64,000 bases of DNA from contig CM054061.1 of the NCBI GenBank assembly GCA_028641055.1, forward strand, positions 61,727,904 to 61,791,903. The letters run 5' to 3'. Below the pieces are notes generated by a model. The model worked only from the letters and a program-made list of their open reading frames with translations. It ran no database searches and was not told the origin of the DNA. Source of the stretch: Alopecurus myosuroides. Lineage: Eukaryota; Streptophyta; Magnoliopsida; Poales; Poaceae. A program made the position numbers and the translations under genes. Shown here in pieces: positions 10,761-22,298 of the stretch; position 1 is the stretch's first letter; each line of letters opens with the position of its first letter.

Positions 10761-12530
10761 TGTGTGTTTCTTCTTCTTTTTTTGTTGTATGTGTAGCATG
10801 ATTTGATCCTTGTATATAGTATTATTAATTATTTTATTTTATTAAAAGCGGTTTTCTTTTTTTGTTTCGTTGTTTGTTCAGGAGAGCTCCCTAGAGATTC
10901 AATTTCTTGGTGAGAGAAATTTCAAAAGCACTTGTAACATGATGTGCACGGAATCTGATAGCATCTACAACACTCGTTTGAGCCTCGGTAGTTCAGGCTA
11001 CTCTCGGGGGAAAGAGAACTTGCCACCAAAAAGGTTAATTCTCCCAAGCAAGTACGTAGTATCTCCGTATGACAACTATCAAAGGGGTACAATCCAAGCA
11101 CAAGAAGTCAAGTGGTACGAAATACTGAACACAGTGTGTGACATTCCTGAATATGAAGAGTACGTTATTCCCTTTTCTACTGTAATTTGTCTTATTAATG
11201 TTTTTTATTTTTTCAAATTGAACTTCTCTTATGTTTATTGCAGAAATTTTTACAACCTGCTTTTTTACTGACTTGCTCTTTTTGTGTTTCTTTCACAGTA
11301 CATGGGCGATAAATATAGACAATTGCACAGTATCTTTAGGTTAACTAGGAAAGTCATTCAAACTGGGAGGGTGGGTGGAGGCATATGTTATAAATGCATT
11401 CTGCCGCAAGTTGTTTAGAGACAATCACCCAAGGAATTCAAACAAACACTATTTCTTTCACACATCTGCTGTGAGTTCAATAACTCTCTCTATTTTTTCT
11501 TATAAAAGTAGAAATTGTGCAGTTTTCTTACAAATTACTCGGTTTTTCTGTATTTTTCTGGTGTGTTATAAATATGTTTCTGATGTGTGTGTGTTGGATT
11601 TTTATTTTCTTGGGAATGAAACAGGAATACTTCCTTGAAAAATGGAAAACCGTAGCTGACAGAACATGGTGGAGAGACAACGTCATAAGAGGATTTAACG
11701 GTGCAGGATCAGCAAAAAAACTACATCTAGTAGAGAGGGTATTTTTAGCTTTTGTCCCTCTCTGTTAATGATTTTTTATTTAAGTTTTGTTTCTTATTTT
11801 TCTACAAGTAATATACTCATAATTATTCTTTTCTCGGATTCCTCAGCTATATTTTCCTTCGGAGTACGAATCCCATTGGTTTGTATTTGTCGTTGAACTG
11901 AAAACCAAGAGTTTCATATTCCTGGATCCACTTTTTGGAGAGACGAGTAACTATCACTTGAACTTAAGAGAGAGGATGGTAAGAATTGTCTTTTTGAACT
12001 GTCATCCAACTTGTCTGATTTTTTTTATCTTCTGTTGTTCTAACTTTTTTTGTGTACAACATTTTTATTTGTAACAAGATTAATAACTTCACAAGAACCT
12101 GGCGGGAAAGCAATCAGAATCACGTGGATTTCGAGACGTACAACAGGGTTTACCCAAGGGTCCCAAAGCAGAAAGGAGGGTAATTCCAAGAATGCATATA
12201 CACTCTCAGTTTCAACTACAAAAATATTTCTGTGTTGTTTTCCTTTTTCACCTTTATTTATTCCTTTTCTTACTCTTACATATTAAAATGCTTTGACTAT
12301 TTTTTTCTCCTTTTTAAATCGCACGCAGGGATGATTGCGGAATTTTTGCGATGAAATTAATGGAGCTATGGTGCCCGCGCAACCCAATGTCATGCGTGTT
12401 CTCTATGAAGGATATCCCGCACTTCCGCATGAGGCTTCCTATTGATAACCTTTTTAGTGCACACAATAAAGAAGAAGCAGAAAAAAGCATTGTTCTGAAC
12501 TTCAACTTGAAGGCTAGTGTTTTTATCTAA

Positions 12531-13500
12531 CCTATCATCTCTATTTTTTTCGTTTTTCATTTCTACTGAGTTGTTCTATCTGGTTTGTTTTTCACGGTAT
12601 TTTATTTTTATTTTTGTGTAACTGAATCATGGTACTTACAACTTGTGATGGCTTTTTCTTACGTCTAAGTTTGTGTATATTTTCAGGAATTCAAGAACAA
12701 CTCCAGGCCAATCATAAATCACGAACATACAACTTGTTGAAGAGAAATTTAGAAAGTTGTTTCCCCCTAAGTAGCTTTGTTCATTTTGTAACTAGTTTTT
12801 GCTACTTAGTATGTACGTAGTAGTAACAAGACCAATTAAGCGCATATACCACGATTTTGTCCCAATCTTTCAAGTACTTTTTCATTTTCTTTTCTTCAAC
12901 TGCAAGTGTATTTTTCGAGACACAACCACATGTCTGTTTCATATCAGTGTCTTTTTGGTTGCAAGTTCCTAAATTATATGGTCTATCTTTTTTTAACACA
13001 ACAAGTGTGGTTCCCTTTTCCTTTTTTTGTTTTCGTGCTCCCTGTATCGTATCTTCTTTTTGTTTTTTTACAGGGTCCAAATGCAACAAAACCAAACAGG
13101 ATGCAAGCAGTCCAACAAATATCAAGGCGAATTAAGCAACTGCATATTATAGATTGAATCCAATAAAAGGTATGTCTTACAACCCATAACCAAGATTTAC
13201 ACGCAATTATTTTTCTAAATGTCCCAACTGCAACTTCAAACAGACCAGCTATCTACTTTCTGTTCTCCAAAAAACAAACTACCACACCAGGTCCTAAGTT
13301 GTTGTAGTTCATTTTCCAGCCACATCCGTTGTCCCTGCCTTGCTAGGTTGTTGCTTCTTCTTGCCTGTTTGTTTAGCTCTTGGATTTTTTGCACTTGGTT
13401 CATCTGCAATTTTTTATGAATGGTTTAATCATTACTGTAAAAACAAATGTACAACACGGGGGGGTTTTAACAGCAAGTGAACTACAAACAGAATACAAGA
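12531..13500. other. Spacer between convergent MULE genes
   Basis: AT-rich sequence. Possible 3'-terminal exons of the Ulp1-like gene follow 'ttttcag' at about 12687 and 'ttttacag' at about 13073, but no protein motif supports them. A G-run (gggggg) lies at 13460. Nothing else recognisable. Confidence 0.4.
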
Positions 13501-16234
13501 TTAGTTTTTAGACAGACCTAACATACCTGAATTTTTTTTGTTTACTTTCTTCTTCTTTTGAAAAATCGACTTATCGAGGTGAAATTGGTCACATGTAGCA
13601 ATATTATGTTCATGCGAGTCACAATGACTGCAAGTGATTTGTTGCCTTGAATAAATCTGCTCCATTAGTGTTTTCTGCCTACCAGCAGTTGTTGGACGGC
13701 CTTTAGAAGGCACAAAGTCTGGATCAACTAACTGATCCCCATAACCATCAACAACTTGAGTTTTTTCAATGGAATTTTGTTCCCCATGTTTCTTTGCACT
13801 TTGTTCCCTTAATTCCTCCTCTTTACATAACACATCAAGCTTCTCTTCTATAATCTTGCACTCATTAACAACTAACAAATATCTCTCATTTGTCTTTGAA
13901 CCTTCCGAAGCCAAATCAATTAGCCTTCTTGACAACAGGTTGAATCTGAAATGCGAGTCTTGTCCAGTTAGCTCAATGGGCATATTGAATTGCTTGTCCC
14001 TGATATATTTTCTTTCCTTTGGCCGCCATCTATCAATAAAATACTTCTCCGGCAGTTCTGAAATGTTAAGGTGTGTAAGAACCCGAAGCACATGGGCATA
14101 GAGAATCCCATCTTTCTGAAACTTTCCACATATGCAAGAGAAATCTTCATTTTGAAGGTTGACCAAAACCAAGTATCTCCGAGGCCTAACATCCTTTAAA
14201 GCAACCATTTTAGTTTTGTAGACTTCATACGCCACATTTTTCTGAATTTCATCAACATGGAGCTTTGCTGTGAACGCAATCTGCTTCTGAAATCTATAGA
14301 AGATCTGACGATTGTATATGTTGCCAGCTTGTATTTAAAGGTCACTGCGAACCCAGTATGATGGTTTTGTTGTTCTTGTTATTGAGTCTTGCTCCTTTTC
14401 TTTCTCTTCTATGGTCTCCATGATCTTTTCATATTCACAAAGGAAAGTACTGACACTGACGGTAGACCCAACATTGTCCTTGAAAACTGCATTTGTCCCT
14501 TCACTTCTCGCCGTTGAGTGAATAAAGGGGAAGAAATCATTCTTGAAGTATACTGGGACAAATCGGTTTCTTTTTTCCCACATAGTTCGCAAATACTTCA
14601 CATGTCCAACTTGAAACCTTTGAATCATTTCTTGCCATAATCGTTCAAATTCTGCTACTGTCAATGAATTTTGAAGAATGTCGTTGAATTCAACATGCAG
14701 GTCCGGATGTTTAGCAAAAACTCTGCCACACTTTTCTTCTGCCTTTCTCTTTATATGAAAAAAGCAATTCATGTGGCATGAACCTGTAAGAACAGCCGGA
14801 ACAACCGATTTCATAGCTGCATCCTGATCTGTTATTATTGTTTGTGGCTCCCCCCCATGCAATGCAAGTGAAGGTTTCTATGGTTTCATCTTGCAGTATA
14901 GCACAGGCGAAAAGGAAGTTGTGTCCATGTCCTGTAATGCCAACAAACGGAGCAAACGGCATGTTGTAGCGATTTGTCTTGAATGTAGTGTCGAAGCTCA
15001 AACAATCACCATACAAATCATACATTCTTCTAGAGTTGCCATCCGACCAAAATATGCTAAGTACTTTATTTTGCGGACCTAGTTTGAAAGCATAGTAGAA
15101 CCTAGGATCATTTGCTTGCTTTTTTCTGAAGAATTCAAGGACTTGAGTCATATCATTTTTCTTGCTCTCTGACCTTATTGCTTGCCTAACATTGCTCACA
15201 ATTTTTTTAGTATAAGGCACAGCTCCAATGCCACCTCTCAGATAAGATAGAATTGCCATGATTTTTCTTGTTGACAGTTTGACTGAATTAAATGTCCCGA
15301 TGAAGAACTTCTCTTCATCTGTCATCTTCTTGTGCGACCCCAGGTACTTAGATTCTTCATAGGGTGAAAGCTCGTGGTTATGTTCTAAATCCATCGTTAT
15401 GACATGCCATTTACCATCCTTCAATGACACAACCATCTTGGCTTGGCAGTCCGTAATATCTATGACATTTCTCTTCCTTTTCCCTGTTCTCTCCACTGGT
15501 GCAATTCCTGTCTTCTCTTGCTTCCTTAGTTCTTTCTTCTTCTTCCTCTCTTCTTTAACTGATTCATCAAGAATTTTTCCAGACCGGTTGCATCTGTAAG
15601 TGTGCCTTGTGGCACCGCAAGAGCCAGTTTTTCTGCCATGATAAGTACCAGCTTTCTTAATTGCAAATCCGCAAATAGAAGCATATTCGTTGCAAAATTC
15701 ATATGCGTCTTGTTCGGTGTCAAATATTTGGTTCACATGAGGAGCATGGCGGCTCCTCATTTCTTGACTGCAGCTCCTAGCTGCAGCAATGCTGTCATTT
15801 TCCAAGAAAGTTTCAATGTTCTATTGTGTTAGCTGTTCTGGCTCAGGTTCAGCACCACCTGCTGTTGCATTCGGCATATCTTGTTCCTCATTTTCACCAA
15901 ACAAATCTGGAATTTGATGCGTGCCTATGTCATGTTCGTTAGTTTCAACATCAGTATTTGATTTGTCAGTTTCATGATTAGTGTCTCAGCCTTTTCCATT
16001 TCTTAGATCATCTGAAAATTCATCTGTTCCCCTGGGTTCTTGCACTAGAAATGATTGACTATTTCGATGATCGAAACGAGCAGCTTCAATCTGATTATCA
16101 CAAAGAAATGCTTGGGGTGGGATGCCACTTGGAGGTTCGCTTATGAAATCCTGACTATGAGCACCACTTTCGTCAGTCTGACTATTCCTTGCATACCGCC
16201 CTGTGATCATGAACATTTCATTCTGTTTTTCCAC
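13501..16234 (-). pseudogene. FAR1/MURA-type MULE transposase, broken
   Basis: Read from 16234 down. A Gln/Asp-rich leader is followed by a FAR1 WRKY-GCM1-type zinc finger (about 15730-15370: IFDTEQDAYEFCNEYA, YRCNRSGK, DCQAKM, LEHNHEL). Then comes a MULE transposase domain with candidate catalytic Asp in CLSFDTTFKTN, Asp in TIITDQDAAM and Glu in ARSEGTNAVF. A SWIM finger (CICGKFQKDGILYAHVL) and a CCHC knuckle (CSHCDSHEHNIATC) follow. The SWIM motif has Tyr where the third Cys is expected. Breaks are an in-frame TGA at 15986-15988, TAG at 15821-15823, a frame change with apparent loss of a few codons near 14850 beside a C7 run, and TAA at 14335-14337. The frames otherwise line up. It would bind element ends and cut DNA if intact. 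A domesticated FAR1-like gene is the alternative, less likely given the decay. Confidence 0.8.
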
Positions 16235-17760
16235 AAAAAAAAATCCAAAAACAAACTGGTTAGCAAAGTAATTGATCCTTTTGTTTCTTTCTTTGTTTTT
16301 TCAAGATAACAAACTGAATATGCGCATGCAGAATTGTATATTTCATGCTTTGTTTATCTCTGCACCCATTGGCTCATTAATCAAGCTGCCGAAACCACCA
16401 AACAAGTTCTGTAACAAATAAAATAAGTGTAATCAAATCTCTGTTTTTCTTTTTGCGACTTTTTTGTTTTTCAAACGAATGAAGTTTGTATTATTCAAAG
16501 AGTAGCACTTATACCTCGAAGCCACAACTAGGATCAGCTGAGAGCAACAATTCTGTATATGACATGCCTGTGCCTTCAGTAGCTCCCCCCTGCTTTTTTG
16601 TTTTTAACAGTTTCTATTGTTAAAATTAGAACAAGGACGTATTGTAATAATTCTTCTCTTTTTTTGCAGACCACAATTAACTTACAAACGAGTCACTCAG
16701 TTCTATAGGATCCCCCAAGCGCAACACATGCGAAGCCTGCATTTTTTTTAGAGCAAAGGTGAGTTAATTCAATGACGCTATAACTTTTTCACTTATTTTT
16801 TATGCTTTTATATGAAAATTTACATACCTGAGCGGTGTTCTCACTTCCCTCAATTGCTGCTCCCCTAGTATGAGATGCATCAAATACAAATCCCTGCCAC
16901 ATACAAGTTTGAACTATTATTTTACTTTGATGGTAGCTTTTTCCATTTTAATGAGAAGAAACATGTTTTTAGTGTGTATTTGCACCTCGTAAGAATTCTC
17001 AGGCATTGATTTGTTGCTCTCTCTCAATGACTTGTTAAATGGGGCAGGTGGAATCTGACAAAATGGGAAGTGGCATGTAAAAACAATCCCTAATATAAAA
17101 CTTGTTGATAATGAGCTAGCAAAACATTCATTCTAGAAACCCCTGTTTTGATGCTCTGTTTTTTTTTGCTCTTTTGCTCTCATGCATACCTGAGTACATA
17201 TAATGCTATCATTTCCTTCAACAAAACCTGCACAGAAATTTAAGTTCTTCATCTGACTTTTCAGTTACATAAACATACTACAATAGAGAAAGAAATAGAA
17301 GAAGAAACCATTGCACACAACAAATTCTCATGTCAGTACCTTTCTCAACTACAAAATCTTCACACCTTTGCTGTTCACTGCCTGATGCAGTGTTCATTTT
17401 TAGCTTTTGTTTGAGTTTTCTGTCTTTGGTTGTCTGAAGACGAGCAGCACATGCAGTTAGTTTCAGAAGTTAATTTTCGTTGTTAGGACTAGATGGCTTC
17501 TTGGGTGCTGGAATCCGGAGAAAACAACTAATTTTACTACTAGATGGATTTGTTTGGGTACCTGATCTCTGTGGCCTTATTTCGATTTCTTGGGGGCAGC
17601 TTTGATGTAGCTAGTTCTTGCAGCCGTGGCCTCGCACAGCACCCCCCCACCCCCACCCCCCTATGCCGAGTTTTAAGTTTCACCACTGGGAGGTGGAGGT
17701 GGTGAGCCTCCTTTGTTTTTCTACGATCTAGATCTTGAAGTTTATGGGCATGGCGGCCAC
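16235..17760 (-). other. Probable small 5' exons of the FAR1-type gene
   Basis: On the minus strand several 50-110-bp segments are bounded by AG and GT signals. Examples are 16828-16892, 16986-17055, about 17189-17228 and about 17338-17440. They are separated by T-rich introns, a spacing like that of the convergent gene. They encode charged, low-complexity peptides without a recognised domain. A C-rich run (17641-17662) lies upstream. Confidence 0.35.
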
Positions 17761-18127
17761 GGAATCAATGTGTCCAGTAGCAGGTAGAAGAAAGAGGTGG
17801 GGGAGGGAGGAGGAGGAGGACAGGAACAACACACAGGGTTTTTCGTCGGGTACCTGCTTTTGGGACCACGTTATTTTTCGTTGCGTTCTTTTTTCCCTGT
17901 CTTTTTTTTGCTGCTGGGCTGGTTGGTCTATGTAGGGAGAGACTTATGTTCTGTCTCTTTTTGTGCAGTGCAGGCCCAGGAAGTTTTTTCATATGGACCA
18001 CAACTGGACGATGGGAACAGAAGACACACGCGAAAGACCCAGTCGTGAACCGAAAAACAAAGACACGAAAACGACACAGAAACGACACGAGGGGGGAAAG
18101 AACGCGGTGACGGAAACGTGACGTCCT

Positions 18128-18178
18128 GTGGTCGACTGAGATTTAAGTAAATCTCAGTCGACTGAGATATAGTCACGC
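18128..18178. repeat. Palindromic TIR-like end of the MULE unit
   Basis: Contains overlapping palindromes: ACTGAGATTT/AAATCTCAGT around 18142 and ATCTCAGTCGACTGAGAT at 18152-18169. Such TCTCAGTCGACTGAGA sequences are, from memory, typical of Triticeae Mutator termini. It lies just beyond the transposase gene, as expected for a terminus. The partner end is not in the window. Confidence 0.5.
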
Positions 18179-19550
18179 CCATAAAAAAAACACCAGCAAA
18201 TAGTACTAGCCAGAAAGAGGAAGATTACAAGCCATCGACATTTTTCCATGAAAAATTTATTTTTGTTTGAACTTTTTTTTTTCTATTTTTAATTGCATTC
18301 CGAAATTTTTCGCTTAGCCACACACTTAATCTCTAATTATACACCTAATCATGTCTAATTACTTACCTTAAAATTGAGAGACATGAAATGGTTTTCCATT
18401 CCCGTGGTCGTTCCCGCGAGCGACACGGGGGAGGGGGGGGACCCTAGCCGCCGCCTCCCAACCCCTCCCCCTCCCACCCTCCTCCTCGCCGCCGCCGGAG
18501 GGTGTCGCCGGGAAAGGCGCTGGGGCCTCATCTCGCCTCGCGCGGTGGTGGTGGCGCGGGCTGCTGTTGACGGTGAGGCGTGTTGCTGGCGTTTGGGCGC
18601 TACGGCGCGACCGCTTGCCGGTGGTGTGGTGGCTTTGCGGTTCCAGATGAGCTCGTGGCGGCAGTGGCCCCTGGCATGGTTGCAGCGACGGGATGCACAC
18701 TCTCGATTCGGCAAGCTGGGGGAGGAAGGAAGGGCTGTGGGCACGAATTGGCTGGTGTGGCCTGGCCGGTGGCGCCGCTATTCATCGGCTTGCGTGCAAG
18801 GATCCTGGAGATGCGGTGGGCAGCGCGGTCGAGGCCGCCTCGACTCGGGTCAGGCCAGGGGGCCCTGGCCCTTTCGAGTCTAGCGACCTCCGCCCCTCAG
18901 ATCTATCGGCGCTGGTAGCCATGGGGGCTGCAAGTCGATTCCTCTCGCTGCAGGTTCGATTCTCCCGTGCCGTGCCGATGACCGGGGTTCTCGCTGCGGC
19001 GGTGCCAATAATTCGTTCCTCCAGTTTGTTTGAGTGCCGAGTTGGTACGCCGGGGTGGCGGCCCTGGAAGGTGGAAACCTTGAGGGTTGGCGGGCGAGCC
19101 CAATGGTTCTGGTGCTGGCTGAGGCCACGACCGAGAGCACGACGTGGTGCTTGGAGAGCTATGCTCAGTGACAGCGGTGCGTTTGCCGTCTTGGCAGTGC
19201 GCCTCTCCCTGTGTGGGAGGCGGAGAGGTTTTGCCGAGGGGAATCCCTCGCCCTGGTTTTTCCCGGGCCATGACGGAGGCGGCGGCTATGGGCGTCCTCC
19301 CCTTCTTGAAGGGGCCGATGTGGCTTTTCTCCGTCCTACTACGTGCTCCGGATGAAAGTCCTAGATCCTCGGATCGGGCGGCGGCGGCGGTCTGCGTCGT
19401 GTTCTTCCTAAAGACACCGGTTTGTAGCGCATGGTGGGTAGCTCTCCAGAGCGTGGGTGGAGGAGGAGTTGTGTCTTCGACATGTAGTCTCGGACAAAGC
19501 TTGTGTCTTGTTCTGCACAATCAGCGCTACATCATTTGGACCTTACTTCG
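18179..19550. other. Unclassified: AT-rich then GC-rich segment
   Basis: 18179-18390 is AT-rich with nothing recognisable. From about 18420 the sequence becomes strongly GC-rich, beginning with a G-run and 'ccctagccgccgcc', and stays so until about 19460. Long open frames exist on both strands but are low-complexity Pro/Arg/Gly sequences with no motif, as expected from base composition. The layout resembles the 5' region of a grass retroposon or a captured leader. Confidence 0.4.
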
Positions 19551-19558
19551 TGCGCTTC

Positions 19559-19978
19559 AGTCAAAATTTGCTTACGTCATAGCCATTGGAACATGGACCA
19601 AATATGAAAAGGTAAATCATTGCGAGATTTTAGCGCTGGAACCGTGGAGACGGAGTAATTGTGGCGTCTTGCGGGAACCCATGATTTTTGTACGGACACA
19701 CGACAATCATCCATCCGCTAATTTTCCGTTGCACGCATCGCTACGCAGAGCTATTAATACCCGCGTGCGTTTTTCATTTTCACTCTCTTCCTCTTCGACC
19801 TCTCACTCGCACTGTGAGCTCTCGAGACAACGAAGAAAACCGAGAGCAAAATCCTCCCCGGAACACGGTACTCCTCCACTAAAAAAATCCATCCTCCGGC
19901 GACCCAAAATCGGCGGCGCGGGATCCAAACCTCCACGGCAGTCTACCCTGATGGCTATGACGTAAGCAAGGTTTGACT
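19559..19978. mobile_element. 420-bp element with inverted repeat ends
   Basis: A perfect 19-bp inverted repeat, TTGCTTACGTCATAGCCAT, lies at 19568-19586 and 19951-19969. It extends outward through two mismatches into AGTCAAA (28 bp in total). The interior has a TATTAATAC stretch followed by a CT-rich, leader-like segment and an ATG at the inner edge of the right repeat. It codes for nothing recognisable. It is probably a non-autonomous DNA transposon; no target duplication was identified. Confidence 0.55.
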
Positions 19979-19997
19979 TTTGGCGCTGACTCCGAAC

Positions 19998-21168
19998 CAT
20001 TTTTGACATTATGAAAATATAAAATGGTTTTTTTATTCAATGAAAAGGAAAACTTTCTCCGTCAATATTGTCCTTGCTTTCAAGATGCATGTATGTGTGA
20101 AACTTTCAACAAACTATGCCATAGATTTGGCCATAACACTCGTCATTTGGCTCGGAACCCTAATATGTTCGGAGGAGATAACTCATTTATGTGAGCATAT
20201 TTTCAACATAACTTCCGTATTCCAAGTTTATTATTTTTAATGGATACTAGGACATAGATAATGACACCACGTGAAGGTCTTGCATCACTATGGGGTTTTT
20301 AAAAATTTCTGGAATTCTCTAAGCTGATTTCAGGAAAAAGTCAAGACGCCGGGCGTGACCGTCCGTAGGTAGGGGTTGAATATTGAAAAACTTTTGGTGT
20401 ATCACTGATGAAATAGGTAGTTGTGTACCCATAAATGATTTTTGCCAAAACTCATGAGCAAACTACGAGACAGCTGTAGTTCAAATCTGATCTGTTTCCA
20501 GCTGAATCAGCAGAAACTCGTGTTATTTAAAAGAGGTGGATGGAAACCTTTCCATAGGTGTTATTTATGAATATACCATAGTCTAGTATTTTCAAAAAAT
20601 GGAGCTCCCAATTTTTGCAACATATTCTTGGTTGGTCCTTAAAAAAAACATTTTTGACACTCGGAAAATATAAAATGTTTTTTATTTAATAAAAATAAAA
20701 ACTTTCTCCATCAACATAGTCCGTGCTTCCAAGATGCATGTTTGTGTGGAATATGGGCACATTTGAACAAACCATGTCATATATTTGGCCATAACACTCG
20801 TCATTTGACCCGGAACTCTGGAATGTTCGGAGGAGATAGTTCATTTATATGAACACATTTTCAACACAACTATCGTATTCCAAGTTTATTATTTTTGGTG
20901 GATACTAGGACATATTTAATGACATCACGCGAAGGTATGCATCATTTTGGTTTTTTAAAATTTCTACAATTTTCTAAGCTCGTTTCACGGAAAAGTCAAC
21001 GCGGCAGGACCGTTCGTATCTAGGAATTGAATATTTAGAAACTCTTGGTGTATCTCTTATGAAATAGGTAGTTGTGTATATAAAAATGATATTTTCCAAA
21101 AATTGTGAGCAAACTACGAGGCAGTTGTAGTTCAAATTTGATCCGTTTCCAGCTAAATCGATAGAAAC
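19998..21168. repeat. Two direct copies of a roughly 520-bp sequence, period 651 bp
   Basis: Copy 1 starts with 'catttttgac' at 19998 and copy 2 at 20649. They stay alignable through 'gtttccagct' and 'agaaact' near 20518 and 21168, with moderate divergence and small indels. No coding content. They may be interior sequence of the CACTA element ending at 21907. Confidence 0.75.
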
Positions 21169-21535
21169 TGTCAAAATAGCCACCATGACTATTCATCGAA
21201 AGAGTTCAAATTCTAAAACTATGGATGTTTCTATGATATGTATGCAATATTTGAATTCCTCTAATTTTCTAATCGACTTAGACATTTTATTTGTCAAATT
21301 TTGATTTACTGATCTAAAGGTATGAATTATTCCATATAAAAAAATAAAGTAATTTCTAACATTGTATTGTTATTTATTCAAAAAATATATTATTATATAA
21401 TCATTGTTATTTATTCAAATATTTTTTAAAATTTAAACAATAAAAACGTTTAACATCATTCCCCACGGGTTAATATGATTGATATGATAATAATATCAGT
21501 AAGTTCTAACATCTCATTTGGAATATAGTTTGGAA
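21169..21535. other. AT-rich spacer, nothing recognised
   Basis: Very AT-rich with short ATTGTTATTTATTCAAA repeats near 21367-21420. No gene seen. Confidence 0.4.
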
Positions 21536-21601
21536 GGAACTCAAAAGTTAAGCGTGGTTGGGCTGAAGTAATTTCAGGATGGGTGACCGAACGGAAAGTT
21601 T
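21536..21601 (+). repeat. 5S rRNA-like segment
   Basis: The stretch contains AAGTTAAGCGTGGTTGGGC and GGATGGGTGACC in the order and approximate spacing of the box A and box C internal promoter of plant 5S rRNA genes. The first third of the 5S gene and a clean terminator are not seen. It is a 5S-derived fragment, not a functional rRNA gene. Confidence 0.65.
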
Positions 21602-21747
21602 GACTAAGTTAAGTATGTTGATCAGATTAACTGTATAATCAGAGATTAACTATGTGGCTAAGTGCAAAATTCTGGAATAGGATTAGAAAAAGTTCAAAAA
21701 TAACTTGGGAAAAATTCGAAATTTGTTTTGATTTTGAATCTTGTGTT

Positions 21748-21907
21748 TAGGTTCCCAACCCTTTTGTACCGGTTCGTGTTACGAACCGGTACTAAAGGTC
21801 TCCAGCACCTTTAGTACCGCATTTAGTACCGATTAATTAGTTCCGGTTGTCCAAACGGTACTAATGACTCTCTACAACCGGTACTATAGGTCTTTTTTCT
21901 AGTATTG
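21748..21907 (+). mobile_element. Right end of a second CACTA element
   Basis: The segment has several copies of ACCGGTACTA / TAGTACCG subterminal motifs and an inverted repeat TACCGGTTCG-tgtta-CGAACCGGTA. It ends in GGTCTTTTTTCTAGTATTG, close to the reverse complement of a CACTACTAGAAAA terminus with one changed base. The element probably extends left over the 651-bp duplication; its left end was not found. Confidence 0.65.
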
Positions 21908-22175
21908 TCTCTCTCTTCTGTGAGATGTGAGATCAATTTTGTCTTTACATTGTTATATCTGAATGTTCCTCCATCTACAAATTAATATAATTTAGGAACA
22001 ATGCCTTGTTTCTTTTTTATTATAGTCCACTCGACCTCCATGGGCTACAGCCCTACATATGCAACTTGCAAATGGCGGCATCACATTGTACTACTAATTT
22101 ACGTTTTGTTTCAAACAGCACACGTGGTATCCCCCAACCGGAGAATAATTGCTGCAGTAAGCCAGGTATTATCTA
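21908..22175. other. Spacer, nothing recognised
   Basis: No supported gene or repeat between the CACTA end and the Stowaway MITE. Confidence 0.3.
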
Positions 22176-22298
22176 CTCCCTCCGTTCATAAATAGACGAC
22201 TTTCATTTGTCTCAAAGTATATATATGTAGACATGTTTTAGTGTGTAGATATATTCACTTTTAAACAAATAAAAATCATTTATTTGGAACGGAGGGAG
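22176..22298. mobile_element. Stowaway MITE (123 bp)
   Basis: Begins CTCCCTCCGTTC and ends GAACGGAGGGAG, with TA at 22174-22175 and 22299-22300 as target duplication. These are the hallmark ends of grass Stowaway (Tc1/mariner-type) MITEs. Non-coding. Confidence 0.9.

Larger units (their letters stand above)
6300..12530 (+). pseudogene. Ulp1/C48 SUMO-peptidase-like gene, multi-exon, broken
   Basis: Many short exons with GT/AG borders can be followed, for example to 6892, 7002-7142, 7269-7388, 11625-11739, 11848-11977, 12079-12178 and from 12329. The N-terminal part (6314-6892, MKCVLKNQHYKNLVSNMGFG) resembles the leading domain of plant transposon Ulp1 proteins; sequence before 6300 is cut off by the CACTA. 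The C-terminal part keeps the apparent catalytic residues: His in ESHWFVFVVEL (11874-11876), Asp in IFLDPLF (11925-11927) and Cys in DDCGIFAMKL (12336-12338). Two in-frame stops are seen, TGA near 7808 and TAA at 11342-11344, both explicable as C-to-T changes. Ulp1 enzymes process or remove SUMO; in MULEs the role of these proteins is not settled. Confidence 0.7.
6295..18178. mobile_element. Decayed Mutator-like unit with Ulp1-like and FAR1-type genes
   Basis: Two convergent gene remnants, an Ulp1/C48-like peptidase (+) and a FAR1/MURA-type transposase (-), lie between the CACTA end and a palindromic TIR-like sequence at 18128-18178. MULEs that carry both MURA-like transposase and Ulp1-like genes (for example Kaonashi-type) are known in plants, which supports reading this as one element. 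The left terminus is missing because the CACTA lies against the 5' part of the first gene. A 9-bp target duplication could not be tested. It could alternatively be a pair of unrelated gene remnants. Confidence 0.55.

Noticed and set aside
18355..19520. Several long overlapping open frames on both strands
   Set aside because: All are GC-rich, low-complexity Pro/Arg/Gly sequence with no conserved motif. Long frames are expected by composition.
21536..21601. Functional 5S rRNA gene
   Set aside because: Only the promoter-box part resembles 5S. The first third and a terminator are missing and several positions differ.
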